Shown here one piece after another: positions 37,511-47,589 of a DNA stretch of 64,000 bases. Source of the stretch: Kurthia sibirica (lineage in GTDB: Bacteria; Bacillota; Bacilli; Bacillales_A; Planococcaceae); assembly GCF_003143975.1 (NCBI RefSeq), contig NZ_QFVR01000004.1:162540-226539 (forward strand), read 5' to 3'. The notes under the pieces were generated by a model. That model ran no database searches. It had not been told where the DNA came from and worked only from the letters and a program-made list of their open reading frames with translations. The position numbers and the translations under genes are program-made. The stretch's first letter is position 1. Every line of letters starts with the position of its first letter.

Positions 37511-39862
37511 TTACCAATATTGTTTGAACTGGACCTTCTTAGGGTTCGTATATACTTTATATTTAGCTGAAATTCGTATGAAATACTCATCCAAATCTTT
37601 GCCTTTATTCGTTTCTAAAGCCCGCAAGCTAGCCGCAGGTAACTTATCATAAATAATAGCGTATTCTACAGCGTTGACACTATTTTTCCATGGAAAGAAC
37701 TGCATTGCTCGACCAACATGCGAAAAATCATTATTTTGAAATAACGGTGAATAGGAACCAGATGACAAAATAGCACGTTTTCCTTTATCTTGCCCACCAA
37801 TATGTTTAAATGTATTTCCTTCAATAATTGGATGATCCCAATTCATTGCACGAATCGCATCATTACGAATATCCTCAAAAATATTATTTCTTATCGTCAC
37901 ACGTGTATGAGGCATTGATTTATAAGCCACCCCTTGAATCACGCCATCTCCAGAATATTTATGCGTACCAATCGCTCGATCTAATGTGATAAATTGACTA
38001 TTTTGAATGACGATATCCTCTGTAGCTGTACGATCAAAATTACTCCAAGATGAACTAAAACCTTTCGTGGCTAAATCTGGTGTATCGAGATTGATTGCTT
38101 CCTTTGTCATATTATCGACTGACACTGAACCGATAAATCGACAATGATCGATCAGCACATCTTTAGAGGCATCCAATTCGATAAAATGACCTGAATTCAT
38201 ATTTTTAAAATCAATATTTTCAAAAGAAATATTTTTCGTATGTGCCATTATCACAGCAAAACTAAAGAATTTTTCTTGCAAATCAATCGTTGCGCGCCCC
38301 TCTGAATAGAGTTTAATATTTTGCGAGCCATTAAAACCACCAACGGAACCTTTCACAGAACCTTTTGAAGGTGCTACAAACTGAAAAATAGAGTTGGATG
38401 CAGGCATCGTTACTGCACCCGAATCAATTCCTTTATAAAGCGTGACACCATCTTGTAATTCAATCGTGACATTCGAAGGAACGAATAAGGAATTCGTTAT
38501 GGTATAATCACCTTTTTCTATGACGATTTTACCGCCACCTTGCTCCTCTAATTGTTCCATAATAGAGCGTAATACATAATAGGTTCTCGTTTGATTATTA
38601 TACGATGGTCGATATGGATATGATTTATTGAGCGGTTCCATATCATCATTAAAGTAATACACATCTTTATTTAAATCCGACATATTCGAAAATTCTACTG
38701 TATCACCTGTGTTGTTATAATCACCTGCGGGCAGTATAATTTCATAATTTGTTAATCCCTGCCCCATATTTGATGCTAAATCACGTTTATTCGCTAAAGA
38801 GAGTACATTTACCAAAGCATCATTCGCATCAGAAAAAGCTTCAAAAGACAGTGGTTTAGCGCTTGAAATAAAGCGGTTTTTCTTAATCGTTGGATTCGTT
38901 ACGCCAATGGCGATAATCGTAGCCGCACTTTTTTGACCACTCATTTCAAAGTGGTTATTTTCGATTAAGGGCTTGTACCAATTGACCATACGCAGTGCTT
39001 CAGTCCAAATATTTGAAAATTTATTTTGTTGAATTATTACAGATTTTTGCAATTTCCCATCCATATAACTCGCTGTTTGAAGCGCTGCGTATTGATTTTT
39101 AAATTTATTATTTATTATTTTAATCGTCGTATTCGGTGTATTGTCATATTCATTCCAACTCACCTTATACGTTGTAGCATTGGCTGCCGCTGTCTCTAAT
39201 AAAATGGCTGGTATCTTCGTTTTACTTGACGCATCTTCAAAGGTATTATCTGTCACAGTAACGTTTTTTGAACCAGCAATTTGGATAAAACTGCCTGTAT
39301 TGTTATTTTTAAAATGAATGCCTTGAATTTGAACTGAATTAGCATGTGCCATTATAATACCATGTGATTTTGCACTATTATTCAAATCAATTGTTGCTGT
39401 TCCACTACCGATGATTTTAACCTTATGTGCACCATCATATTCAGCTGCTGTTCCTTTTTGAAGTGTCGCTGTATAAATATCGATAATTTGGAATATCGTT
39501 TTTGATGGGTTGAAGCTAGCATTGCCTGTTGTTGTACCTTTCACAATATTTACGCCTGTGCTCATTTTAAGCGTTGCAGCCGTTGGGACATACAATGTAT
39601 TGGAAATAGTATATTTACCTTTTTTCAAGACGAGTGTACCGCCACCATCTTCTTCAATTTTCTCTAAATACGAACGCACTAAATAATAATGCTTCGTATC
39701 GTTGTTATAGCTCTTATATTTTGTATAAGTTGTATTTGCTGGTTTTGACGTCGTACTAATCGTGTAGGTTTTCGCGTGCGCTTCTAGCGATGGCTGTATC
39801 GTCATTGCAGCAATAATCACTAACAAAATAGTTGTTAAAAAGACTACTATATTCGTCCTCAT
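37511..39862 (-). CDS. secreted tandem right-handed beta-helix protein
   Basis: 783 residues from the ATG at 39862 (GAGGAG site); a GTG at 39886 is in frame but poorly placed. Signal peptide MRTNIVVFLTTILLVIIAAM...AHA. The mature part is two copies of a module of about 380 residues, each starting with YYLVRSYLEKIEEDGGG or YYVLRSIMEQLEEQGGG and followed by KGKYTISNTLYVP / KGDYTITNSLFVP. Many short N/F/V-rich coils (VTVTDNTFED, IRNNIFEDI) are those of pectate-lyase-type parallel beta-helices. No LPXTG or membrane anchor. It may be a polysaccharide lyase/hydrolase or a surface adhesin; catalytic residues were not identified. Nine bases separate the upstream paralogue's stop from the longest reading of this frame. 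Confidence 0.82.
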   Translation of the reverse strand: MRTNIVVFLTTILLVIIAAMTIQPSLEAHAKTYTISTTSKPANTTYTKYKSYNNDTKHYYLVRSYLEKIEEDGGGTLVLKKGKYTISNTLYVPTAATLKMSTGVNIVKGTTTGNASFNPSKTIFQIIDIYTATLQKGTAAEYDGAHKVKIIGSGTATIDLNNSAKSHGIIMAHANSVQIQGIHFKNNNTGSFIQIAGSKNVTVTDNTFEDASSKTKIPAILLETAAANATTYKVSWNEYDNTPNTTIKIINNKFKNQYAALQTASYMDGKLQKSVIIQQNKFSNIWTEALRMVNWYKPLIENNHFEMSGQKSAATIIAIGVTNPTIKKNRFISSAKPLSFEAFSDANDALVNVLSLANKRDLASNMGQGLTNYEIILPAGDYNNTGDTVEFSNMSDLNKDVYYFNDDMEPLNKSYPYRPSYNNQTRTYYVLRSIMEQLEEQGGGKIVIEKGDYTITNSLFVPSNVTIELQDGVTLYKGIDSGAVTMPASNSIFQFVAPSKGSVKGSVGGFNGSQNIKLYSEGRATIDLQEKFFSFAVIMAHTKNISFENIDFKNMNSGHFIELDASKDVLIDHCRFIGSVSVDNMTKEAINLDTPDLATKGFSSSWSNFDRTATEDIVIQNSQFITLDRAIGTHKYSGDGVIQGVAYKSMPHTRVTIRNNIFEDIRNDAIRAMNWDHPIIEGNTFKHIGGQDKGKRAILSSGSYSPLFQNNDFSHVGRAMQFFPWKNSVNAVEYAIIYDKLPAASLRALETNKGKDLDEYFIRISAKYKVYTNPKKVQFKQYW

Positions 39863-39895
39863 CTTTACACTCCTCAAATCATTCACAGTAATGGA

Positions 39896-41128
39896 CTACT
39901 GAAAACGATATTTTTCATCAATATAGATTTTCTCTGGATTACCGTAATCTTCATACCCTTTATCATTGATTCGAATAAATAGTTCTTCTGTATAATTAAA
40001 TTCATTTTGTTTTAATGCTTGCTTATTTTTTGTAGACAAACTATTTCGAACTAATGGAAAGCTTTGACCATACCCTTGGTTTTTCCATACAATGAATTGC
40101 ACACCGCGTGCTACTGTAGAAAATTTATTGTGTGTAATCGTCGGATATTTTGCACCGCTCACTAAAATACCTCGTAAACTTTTAAAATTGTCTTCATCAC
40201 CGACTGTATCAATTTGATTGCCCGTTATAACCGGTCGATCCCAATTGATCACTCGAATTGCTTCAGAACGGACATTTTTAATCTCATTATTTAATAGATG
40301 AATATTTTTATGATATTTACCCATCGAATATTTTCGCGTACCTACTGCACGATCTACTGCTACAAAAATATTATTTTTAATGGTCACATTAGCATTGGGT
40401 GTATTATCAAACTTACTCCAGTCATACGTCCAATCCTTTGTTTTTGCATCCGGCGTATCGATGTGAATGGCATTTTTCTCTTCCTGTGCCTCAATCGTTT
40501 GGTGACTATTGGCAAATTCCGAATTTTTGATAATAACATTTTTTGATGCTACCATATGTACAAAACTTGCTCCATACGCATTAATAAAATCTAAATTATC
40601 AATGGTAATATTTGCATTATGGCCCATAACAATCGCCTTAACATATTTTTTGTACTTCAAATCAACTGTGACATTACCTTTGCCGACTAATTTAATATTT
40701 TTTTGACCATTATATTGGCTGTATAAAGCTTTTTTATTTGCTTTAGATGGGGCTAAAAACATGAATAACTCATTTGTCGGTTTTACATATTTTGTATCTG
40801 TTGATTTCAGTTTTTCAAGATGTACACCATCTTGAAATTCGATTGTTGTATTTGATGGAATATACAAGGTACGCGCAATTTTATATGTACCCTTCTTTAC
40901 AATCAGTTTACCCCCTTTATTTTTCTCTATTTTTCTCAAATATCCATCTAATAAATAAAAATGTTTTGTTTTATTAGTGTACTTCTTACTTTTTATTATA
41001 CCTTTTTGCAGTGGCTTAGATTTTGTTGATATTGTGTAGGTTTTCTGTTTTGACGCAGCCGAACTATCCATTGATAAACCAAACCATATCGGGCATATAA
41101 GCACATATAAAACTAGTAGTTTTTTCAT
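39896..41128 (-). CDS. secreted right-handed beta-helix protein, single module
   Basis: 410 residues from the ATG at 41128 behind GGGGAGG; upstream in-frame codons overlap the hairpin. Signal peptide MKKLLVLYVLICPIWFGLSM...AASKQ. One module like those of the downstream paralogue: KTYTISTKSKPLQKG, FYLLDGYLRKIEKNKGG, KKGTYKIARTLYIPSNTTIEF, then beta-helix coils (NVIIKNSEFANS, NVTIKNNIFVAVDRAVGTRK). Lys-rich, with no anchor motif. The two genes probably arose by duplication and are expressed together. Substrate unknown. Confidence 0.82.
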   Translation of the reverse strand: MKKLLVLYVLICPIWFGLSMDSSAASKQKTYTISTKSKPLQKGIIKSKKYTNKTKHFYLLDGYLRKIEKNKGGKLIVKKGTYKIARTLYIPSNTTIEFQDGVHLEKLKSTDTKYVKPTNELFMFLAPSKANKKALYSQYNGQKNIKLVGKGNVTVDLKYKKYVKAIVMGHNANITIDNLDFINAYGASFVHMVASKNVIIKNSEFANSHQTIEAQEEKNAIHIDTPDAKTKDWTYDWSKFDNTPNANVTIKNNIFVAVDRAVGTRKYSMGKYHKNIHLLNNEIKNVRSEAIRVINWDRPVITGNQIDTVGDEDNFKSLRGILVSGAKYPTITHNKFSTVARGVQFIVWKNQGYGQSFPLVRNSLSTKNKQALKQNEFNYTEELFIRINDKGYEDYGNPEKIYIDEKYRFQ

Positions 41129-41141
41129 AGAATCCTCCCCT

Positions 41142-41180
41142 AAAAAAAGCTTCTCCAATGAAATTGGAGAAGCTTTTTTT
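41142..41180 (-). terminator. hairpin terminator between pepV and the beta-helix genes, possible attenuator
   Basis: AAAAAAAGCTTCTCCAAT pairs with ATTGGAGAAGCTTTTTTT across a three-base loop. On the minus strand it ends in a T-run only a few bases before the beta-helix ribosome site, so it must be passed by any transcript starting upstream. Confidence 0.88.
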
Positions 41181-41211
41181 ATTCATTCGTAACTTCTCTA
41201 CTACTGAAAAG

Positions 41212-41238
41212 TTTATAGTATGGGAACATTATAGTCAA
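41212..41238 (-). promoter_or_regulatory. candidate promoter of the beta-helix genes
   Basis: TTGACT (41233-41238), a short 15-base spacer and TATAAA (41212-41217) on the minus strand, beginning right after the pepV stop and upstream of the hairpin. Confidence 0.4.
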
Positions 41239-41240
41239 TT

Positions 41241-42635
41241 TTACCCTTTTGTAGCAAGTTCTATTATAGCATCTGCATAAATACCTGCTGCTTTTACAAG
41301 ATTTTCAATCACCACAAACTCATCTGCTTGGTGAGCACAATCTGGTTCGCCTGGGAATAACATACCAAAGGCAACACCTGTTTTCAGTTCACGTGCATAA
41401 GTTCCGCCACCAATTGATAGTAATTCCGCTTTTTCACCAGTATTTCTTTCATATACTTTTGACAGCTTTTGAATAAGTTCTTCTTTTTCGTCAACATAAT
41501 GAGGTGCAGAATTTTCTGGTACAGTTACTGTGAAGCCAAGTGCCGCTACCGTTGCATCTAAAGCAGCCATTTTTTCATCGAATGGATATGTCACGCTATA
41601 ACGCATGCTTACTTCCACTTTACCGCCAAGCCCCGCCTCAAATGATACAACACCAGCGTTTAATGTCGTTTCACCAGAAACATCATCTTTAAAGTTCAAT
41701 TCTAATGCATGACCACGTGATTCATTGGCAAAGCTCTTCACAATAAAGTGACAAAATGCCGTTGATTGTGGTGAAGTTAATACCGTATTTAAAAATTGAG
41801 CCAATTTAACGGCTGCATTAACACCTGCATTTGGTTCCATCGCATGCGCTGATTTGCCTTTGATTGATAATTTGACGGACTCGCCTTCTTCTATATAACG
41901 TCCTACTAACTTACTGCTCGATAGATAGGCATTAAAAATTAATTCCATTGATTCTGGCGCATCTGCAATAATTGCTTCTGCAAAGTCTGGAACCATATTC
42001 GTTCTATGACCTGCATTAAATTTACGCAATTGTTCGCCTTCTGCTGATGCTGCTTGTTGATTGAATTCTAGGACAGCAATCCCTTTTTCTGCATTAATAA
42101 TGGGAAAATCTGCATCTGGAGCAAAGCCTAGTGTTGGCATTTCATCATTTGCGAAATAATGATCTACACAACGGAATCCCGTCTCCTCATCTGTACCAAT
42201 AATCATACGGACACGACGATCTAATGTCACGCCAGCATCTTTAACCATTTTCATCGCTAACCAAGCAGCCATAGTTGGTCCCTTGTCATCAATTGACCCA
42301 CGACCAAATAATTTACCATCTTCAATAACTGCACCAAAAGGAGGGTGGATCCAGTCACTGCCTGCTGGCACTACATCAACATGGCATAAAATACCGACCA
42401 TTTCGTCGCCTTCACCCATCTCAATATAACCCACTTTATTGGCTAGGTTTTTGGTAGCCATACCTTCTTTTTCACCTTGTGCAAGTAACCAATTTAATGC
42501 CTCAAGAGGTCCTTTACCAAAAGGTACTTCCTCTGTCATTGTTGCCTCATCTAATACACTATTAATTTGCACTAATTTTTGTAAATCTTGTAAAAGTTCG
42601 TCTTCACGTTTTTTTGCTTCTTCAATCCAGTTCAT
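41241..42635 (-). CDS. pepV: dipeptidase PepV (M20, di-zinc)
   Basis: 464 residues from the ATG at 42635 (AAGGAGG); an in-frame extension to 42671 has no ribosome site. M20 metallopeptidase that cleaves dipeptides in the cytosol. Metal motifs: GILCHVDVVPAGSDW (His-x-Asp), LFGRGSIDDKGPTMAAW, GTDEETGFRCVDHYF (Glu-Glu), FAPDADFPIINAEKG and the late GGGTYARELKTGVAFG. NxxH substrate region NAGHRTNMVPD. It also has the inserted lid domain of PepV. Confidence 0.94.
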   Translation of the reverse strand: MNWIEEAKKREDELLQDLQKLVQINSVLDEATMTEEVPFGKGPLEALNWLLAQGEKEGMATKNLANKVGYIEMGEGDEMVGILCHVDVVPAGSDWIHPPFGAVIEDGKLFGRGSIDDKGPTMAAWLAMKMVKDAGVTLDRRVRMIIGTDEETGFRCVDHYFANDEMPTLGFAPDADFPIINAEKGIAVLEFNQQAASAEGEQLRKFNAGHRTNMVPDFAEAIIADAPESMELIFNAYLSSSKLVGRYIEEGESVKLSIKGKSAHAMEPNAGVNAAVKLAQFLNTVLTSPQSTAFCHFIVKSFANESRGHALELNFKDDVSGETTLNAGVVSFEAGLGGKVEVSMRYSVTYPFDEKMAALDATVAALGFTVTVPENSAPHYVDEKEELIQKLSKVYERNTGEKAELLSIGGGTYARELKTGVAFGMLFPGEPDCAHQADEFVVIENLVKAAGIYADAIIELATKG

Positions 42636-42953
42636 AGTCAACCTCCTTAGTAATATATAATTAGTGTACACCTTTCCATCAATTTATAGAAAGTAAAATT
42701 AAAAATGCGAACAATTAATTAATTAAAACAATAATTGTTCGTATTACTATATGAAGCATATGTTAAAATTGTGTTAAATAGACCGTAAGTATGGAAATTT
42801 TTAAAGTAATCCGTTATAATTTAGTTGTCAGATAACAGAATCTGACTAAATCCGAAAAAGGAGATGTCGAAGGCAAAATAATAGTAGCCTAACTTATCGC
42901 AATTTCTATCGTCCGCTAGTCTTAAGAATAAAAGATGAAGGAGTGGTTCACCA
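42636..42953. promoter_or_regulatory. divergent region between pepV and ytzE
   Basis: AT-rich. A TATAAT-like -10 for ytzE lies near 42813. It is followed by a leader of about 130 bases with a small hairpin GTCAGAT-AACAGA-ATCTGAC near 42826-42845. No known riboswitch motif was recognised. Confidence 0.4.
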
Positions 42954-43175
42954 ATGAAACCAACAACTGATCGGATGCTTAATCGGATTAAAGACGTGTA
43001 TAAATATATCCACGAAAATGGAACAGTTACTACACAGGATTTAGTCGATGAATTCGGCATCACTCCTCGCACCATTCAAAGAGATTTGAATGTGTTAGCC
43101 TTTAATGACTTAGTTGAAAGTCCAACTAGAGGTCAATGGACAACGACGCGTAAAAAAGTGAAGATGACATCTTAG
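42954..43175 (+). CDS. ytzE: DeoR-type HTH protein YtzE
   Basis: 73 residues, consisting only of a DeoR-like winged helix-turn-helix (MLNRIKDVYKYIHENGTVTTQDLVDEFGITPRTIQRDLNVL) plus a Lys-rich tail. No sensor domain. Matches B. subtilis YtzE in size and context. Ribosome site AAGGAG. Probable small DNA-binding regulator with unknown targets. Confidence 0.88.
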   Translation: MKPTTDRMLNRIKDVYKYIHENGTVTTQDLVDEFGITPRTIQRDLNVLAFNDLVESPTRGQWTTTRKKVKMTS

Positions 43176-43293
43176 AAAGGTCTAGCGAGTAGCATCTCAC
43201 CGCCACTCGCTAGATGAGAAGCCAACTAGCCCTAAGAATAACATGCTGAGGCCAACTTCTCACTAATTAACAAAAACCTAATGAACTACGTAA

Positions 43294-43336
43294 AAAAAGA
43301 ATGACCGTGCTGCGTCGCATGGTCATTCTTTTTGTA
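43294..43336 (+). terminator. terminator downstream of ytzE
   Basis: AAGAATGACC pairs with GGTCATTCTT, then TTT. A CTAGCGAGT/ACTCGCTAG dyad lies at 43182-43213, just after ytzE. Confidence 0.8.
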
Positions 43337-43624
43337 TAACCCAAAAAATAACATTTATGTACTCACATTTAGACCAACGAAGGATGATATACCTTCTTAT
43401 TAATGCCTCGCTTCACTACAATAATTTACATACATCCGTATAATCCCACTCAATTCAAATTTGTTAATCACACACTGCGATTATTACCTCTCTCATAAAC
43501 AGCAAAAATACACATTCACTACTTCTTCATAACTAGATAGGCAAGAGTCAAATTGAAGGAATCAAAGATACGATCAAAGTTTTGCAAACTGTGCTGAGCG
43601 TATTTTTATTCATTTACATTAAAA
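43337..43624. other. intergenic stretch without a recognisable gene
   Basis: AT-rich sequence between the ytzE terminator and the dispersed repeat; no gene, RNA or repeat recognised. Confidence 0.5.
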
Positions 43625-43833
43625 AGAGCCTGAGACAAATGTATTTTCAACAGAGAAAATCCCGTATGATTTTTCGAAATCATACGGGATTATTCATTTC
43701 AATCCATTTTCGCTTGGAAAAACACTTTCCGCGGACATGTTGTCACTGCGTTCCTGTGGGGTTTTCTGCGCGTTCAATTGATTTGATGATTCGTATTGGA
43801 GACATACTATTTTTGTTCTGTACCAAGCGCTCT
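43625..43833. repeat. dispersed hairpin repeat, copy 1 (long form)
   Basis: About 209 bases with imperfect terminal inverted repeats (AGAGCCTGAGACA at the left; TGTACCAAGCGCTCT at the right). A perfect 15-bp stem with a TTCG loop lies at 43658-43691. The same ends and core recur at 47590-47755. This copy has an extra segment of about 45 bases containing ACTTTCCGCGGACATG. Not coding in any convincing frame. Confidence 0.88.
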
Positions 43834-43866
43834 AGTATTCACTTAAAATCGTCATTGCCATTGTTC

Positions 43867-44577
43867 TTATTCTGGCTTTAGTAAAGCAAGTTCTGCTGAA
43901 GTTAGTTCACGATAATGCCCTAATTCGATTGTTGGATCTAGCTCTAAAGCACCCATTGACAATCGTTTTAAAAACACTACTTTTTTGTCAACCGCTTCGA
44001 ACATTCGCTTCACCTGATGAAATTTACCTTCAGAAATTTCTAATTCAATTTCTGATTGTTCACCTGATACGAGTATTTTCAACTTACCAGGTTTTGTATG
44101 ATAGCCATCCTCTAAAGTGACACCTTGTGAAAAGACTGCAATATCCGCCTCTGTTACGACACCCTCAATTTTTGCATAATACACTTTTGGTACATGTTTT
44201 TTGGGAGACAGTAGATTATATGTTAATTGACCATCATTCGTAATCAATAAAAAACCCTCTGTGTCCTTATCTAAACGTCCTACTGGGAAAGGCTCAAAAT
44301 GTGCATGAAACGGGTCCAATAGATCAATAACTGTCTGATCATATTTATCTTCCGTAGCAGAAATAACACCTTGTGGCTTATTCATCATTAAATAAATGAA
44401 CTCTTGATAATGAACACGTTCGCCATAAACATTAACAACTTGTAGTTCAGGGTCCACATGCTTTGCAACATCGCGAACAACTTCACCATCAACCGTTACC
44501 GCCTTACCTTTCAACAATACTTTTACTTCTTTACGTGAGCCAAAGCCCATATTTGATAATAATTTATCTAAACGCAT
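43867..44577 (-). CDS. rsuA: 16S rRNA pseudouridine synthase (RsuA family)
   Basis: 236 residues. N-terminal S4-like domain (MRLDKLLSNMGFGSRKEVKVL) and a pseudouridine synthase domain with catalytic Asp in VGRLDKDTEGFLLITNDG; also LMMNKPQGVISATED. Family members modify U516 of 16S rRNA; B. subtilis YtzG is the counterpart. Starts 8 bases after murJ, so co-transcribed with it. GGAGG ribosome site. Confidence 0.93.
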   Translation of the reverse strand: MRLDKLLSNMGFGSRKEVKVLLKGKAVTVDGEVVRDVAKHVDPELQVVNVYGERVHYQEFIYLMMNKPQGVISATEDKYDQTVIDLLDPFHAHFEPFPVGRLDKDTEGFLLITNDGQLTYNLLSPKKHVPKVYYAKIEGVVTEADIAVFSQGVTLEDGYHTKPGKLKILVSGEQSEIELEISEGKFHQVKRMFEAVDKKVVFLKRLSMGALELDPTIELGHYRELTSAELALLKPE

Positions 44578-44585
44578 AATTCCTC

Positions 44586-46196
44586 CTACATACCGAGCTT
44601 ATTGGCAATTTTAGTCACTCGACTACCGAGTAATTTTTGAGCTAAACCTAAACGAAGTGCTAAATAGCCGTATACAAGAACACCGACAAGCCCACATATT
44701 GCGATATAGACAAGTGCAGATCCACGACCTTCAACAGCGGGTAAAATCAACTCTAAACCTTTGTGCGTTAAGAGTACAACAACAGCCATCACCGCCGTTA
44801 AAATAGCAATAAGAATGGTGCGACGGACTAACATTTTAGATTTGTATTGCAAAGCATTTTTCAGCACCAGCATATTGATTGCTATAGATACAATATAACC
44901 GAGTGCTGTTGCTAAAATGGCTCCATTCACACCAAATTGCATAACAAGCGGAATATTAATCGATAGTTTTACGAGAATCCCCGTCAATAAACTGAAGATA
45001 ATCCATTTTTGATAATCGATTCCTTGCAGTAGAGCAGCCGTTACTTGGAAAAAAGCAAAGAGAATGGCAACCGGAGCATAATAAGCTAACACGCTTGCTC
45101 CCGCCTTATCTGGCTCATACAACATCGTATACAAATCATACGATAAAATTGAAATACCAATGACTGCAGGCATCGTCACAAATAATAGAATTTGATATGT
45201 TTTATCCATTGCATTGATCAACTCTGTACGTTGATTTTTCGTATAAAAACGCGTAATAGCTGGTACAAGTGCCATTGAGAAGCCCGTCGCAAGCATGACA
45301 GGAATAATGACAATTTTATGCGTAGTGAAATTCAACATACCTAGTAATGTATCTGAAATTTTTGATAACCCAACATTCGCCATCGCCTGATTAAACGTCA
45401 GCATGTCGACAAGTTGGAACAGCGGGTTTGCCACACCAACAAAAACATAGGGAATTGAATACGTAATAACTTCCTTATAAATTTTTGTATAGCTGACCTT
45501 ACCCGAAGAAACACTCGATTCAAGCTTGAGATCAAACTCTGGCTGCAGTTTCTTCCAATAATAATAGAGGCAGAGCAATCCGCCTAGTGCACCGATAAAT
45601 GCTGAGAATACAGCAAATGATACTGCTGTTTCTGCTGTACCTGAGAACACATTCATAACTAAGTATGACCCAGCAATCAATACAACTACTCGCACAATTT
45701 GCTCAACGAGTTGAGATACTGCAGTTGGTGTCATATGATCGTAACCTTGGAAAAAACCGCGCAGTAAACTCATGAACGGCACCGCAATTAATGCGAAGCT
45801 GACCCAACGAATTACACCGGCTATTTGTGCTACAGTGAAAATCTGATCATCATCTTTAATCACTAAATGCGCAATTGGTGTCGCAAGGAAGTACAGTACT
45901 AAAAATGACAAAAAACCTGTCGTTAACATAATAAGCAAGCCTGATTTAACCAGCTTACGTCCCGACTCATAATCGCCCATGCTATTGTATTTTGAAACGA
46001 ATTTAGATACGGCTACTGGCGCACCTGAAATCGCTATTGATAGCATAATTGAATATGGGATATACGCGTATGAATACAACGTAACATTCTCTTGTCCAAT
46101 AATCGCGTAGAACGGGAATATGTACACAAGGCCTAAAATTTTCGATAAAAACATGCCGATCGTGAGGATGGCAGTGCCCTTCATTAATGATGACAT
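44586..46196 (-). CDS. murJ: lipid II flippase MurJ (YtgP)
   Basis: 536 residues, about 14 membrane segments, MOP superfamily. Starts MSSLMKGTAILTIGMFLSKILGLVYIFPFYAIIG, typical of YtgP/MurJ. Moves lipid II to the outer face of the membrane for wall synthesis; in B. subtilis this function is shared with Amj. The ribosome site is GGAAGGA. Upstream partner of rsuA and divergent from ytfP. Confidence 0.93.
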   Translation of the reverse strand: MSSLMKGTAILTIGMFLSKILGLVYIFPFYAIIGQENVTLYSYAYIPYSIMLSIAISGAPVAVSKFVSKYNSMGDYESGRKLVKSGLLIMLTTGFLSFLVLYFLATPIAHLVIKDDDQIFTVAQIAGVIRWVSFALIAVPFMSLLRGFFQGYDHMTPTAVSQLVEQIVRVVVLIAGSYLVMNVFSGTAETAVSFAVFSAFIGALGGLLCLYYYWKKLQPEFDLKLESSVSSGKVSYTKIYKEVITYSIPYVFVGVANPLFQLVDMLTFNQAMANVGLSKISDTLLGMLNFTTHKIVIIPVMLATGFSMALVPAITRFYTKNQRTELINAMDKTYQILLFVTMPAVIGISILSYDLYTMLYEPDKAGASVLAYYAPVAILFAFFQVTAALLQGIDYQKWIIFSLLTGILVKLSINIPLVMQFGVNGAILATALGYIVSIAINMLVLKNALQYKSKMLVRRTILIAILTAVMAVVVLLTHKGLELILPAVEGRGSALVYIAICGLVGVLVYGYLALRLGLAQKLLGSRVTKIANKLGM

Positions 46197-46322
46197 ATAA
46201 TCCTTCCATTCTGTCCAAAACTATAAACTCTAAAGTTTAGTTTACAACTCGTGATACAATTACTCAAATAGTTTCTATGAATCATGTATAATATAATTAA
46301 AAAAGAAAGCGAGCTTTGCTAC

Positions 46323-47576
46323 ATGTATGATGTAATCGTAATAGGCGGTGGTCCATCTGGACTAATGGCGGCCATCGCAGCTGGGTCAAAAGGTAAGAAT
46401 GTATTACTAGTAGAAAAAGGGAATAAACTCGGGAAGAAATTGGCCATCTCTGGTGGTGGCCGTTGTAATGTGACAAATCGATTGCCCGTAGAAGAAATTG
46501 TTAAACATATTCCAGGAAATGGACGTTTTTTATATAGTCCGTTCACCGTTTTTAATAATGAAGATATTATTGAATTTTTTGAGGGACTTGGCGTGGCTTT
46601 AAAAGAAGAAGACCATGGCCGTATGTTCCCTGTTTCCAACCGTGCACAGGATGTTGTAGAAGCTTTGTTAGGCGAATTGGCTCGTCTAAATGTGGAAATC
46701 CGCAAGCAGACAGTCGTTGATGATCTCTTGATGGACGATGACAAAATAGTAGGGATTCGTCTACAAAACGGTGAAGAATTACAGGCGAAGGCCGTTGTCG
46801 TAGCAGTAGGTGGTAAAGCCGTACCACAAACAGGTTCTACCGGTGATGGCTATCCATGGGCTGAAAAAGCTGGCCATACGGTCACAGAACTCTATCCAAC
46901 TGAAGTGCCTGTTCTATCAAATGAACCATTTATTCAATCGAAGGAACTGCAAGGTTTTGCATTACGCGATGCAGCAGTATCTGTGTTGAAGAAAAATGGC
47001 AAAGTGATTATCACACATCAAATGGATATGCTCTTCACTCACTTTGGGATTAGTGGACCAGCTGTATTGCGCTGCAGCCAATTTGTCGTAAAAGAATTGA
47101 AGAAAAATGGTGGCAATCCAGTAACAATACGCATTGCAGCTTTACCTGATGACAATGCTGAATCTACTTTCCAAATGCTTTTCAAAGCAGCGAAGGCTGA
47201 GCCTAAAAAAGCTTTAAAAAATGTTTGGAAAGGCATTGTGCCAGAAAGATGGCTCTTATTCCTAATGGCTAAAGCCTCTATAGAAGAAACGTTGACTGGT
47301 GCAGACTTACCTGCTGATAAGGCACGCGCGCTCGCATATGACCTTGTATCATTTGAAATGACGGTCTATGGCACACAACCCTTAGATAAAGCTTTTGTAA
47401 CAGGTGGCGGTGTCTCCACGAAAGAGATCGAACCAAAAACAATGGCGTCTAAAAAGAAAAGTGGTTTATTTTTCTGCGGAGAAATCATTGATATTCATGG
47501 CTATACAGGCGGTTACAATATAACATCTGCGCTGGTGACGGGACATATTGCAGGAAGTAATGCTGCAATGCTTTAA
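46323..47576 (+). CDS. ytfP: FAD-dependent oxidoreductase YtfP (HI0933 family)
   Basis: 417 residues from the ATG at 46323; upstream in-frame codons from 46284 overlap a TATAAT-like -10. FAD dinucleotide fold [20 protein letters not shown], then [18 protein letters not shown] (the HI0933 hallmark), [20 protein letters not shown] and C-terminal [20 protein letters not shown]. The substrate is not established. No strong ribosome site precedes the ATG. Followed by copy 2 of the dispersed repeat, which could terminate it. Confidence 0.9.
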   Translation: MYDVIVIGGGPSGLMAAIAAGSKGKNVLLVEKGNKLGKKLAISGGGRCNVTNRLPVEEIVKHIPGNGRFLYSPFTVFNNEDIIEFFEGLGVALKEEDHGRMFPVSNRAQDVVEALLGELARLNVEIRKQTVVDDLLMDDDKIVGIRLQNGEELQAKAVVVAVGGKAVPQTGSTGDGYPWAEKAGHTVTELYPTEVPVLSNEPFIQSKELQGFALRDAAVSVLKKNGKVIITHQMDMLFTHFGISGPAVLRCSQFVVKELKKNGGNPVTIRIAALPDDNAESTFQMLFKAAKAEPKKALKNVWKGIVPERWLLFLMAKASIEETLTGADLPADKARALAYDLVSFEMTVYGTQPLDKAFVTGGGVSTKEIEPKTMASKKKSGLFFCGEIIDIHGYTGGYNITSALVTGHIAGSNAAML

Positions 47577-47589
47577 CTAGTAATGACTG

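Noticed and set aside
42840..42890. Possible short leader peptide (MSKAK) before ytzE
   Set aside because: The ribosome site directly abuts the ATG and the frame is five codons with no regulatory codon pattern.
46284..46322. Longer N-terminus for ytfP starting at 46284
   Set aside because: The extra codons contain a TATAAT-like promoter element and precede the conserved FAD motif without homology; the ATG at 46323 fits the family.
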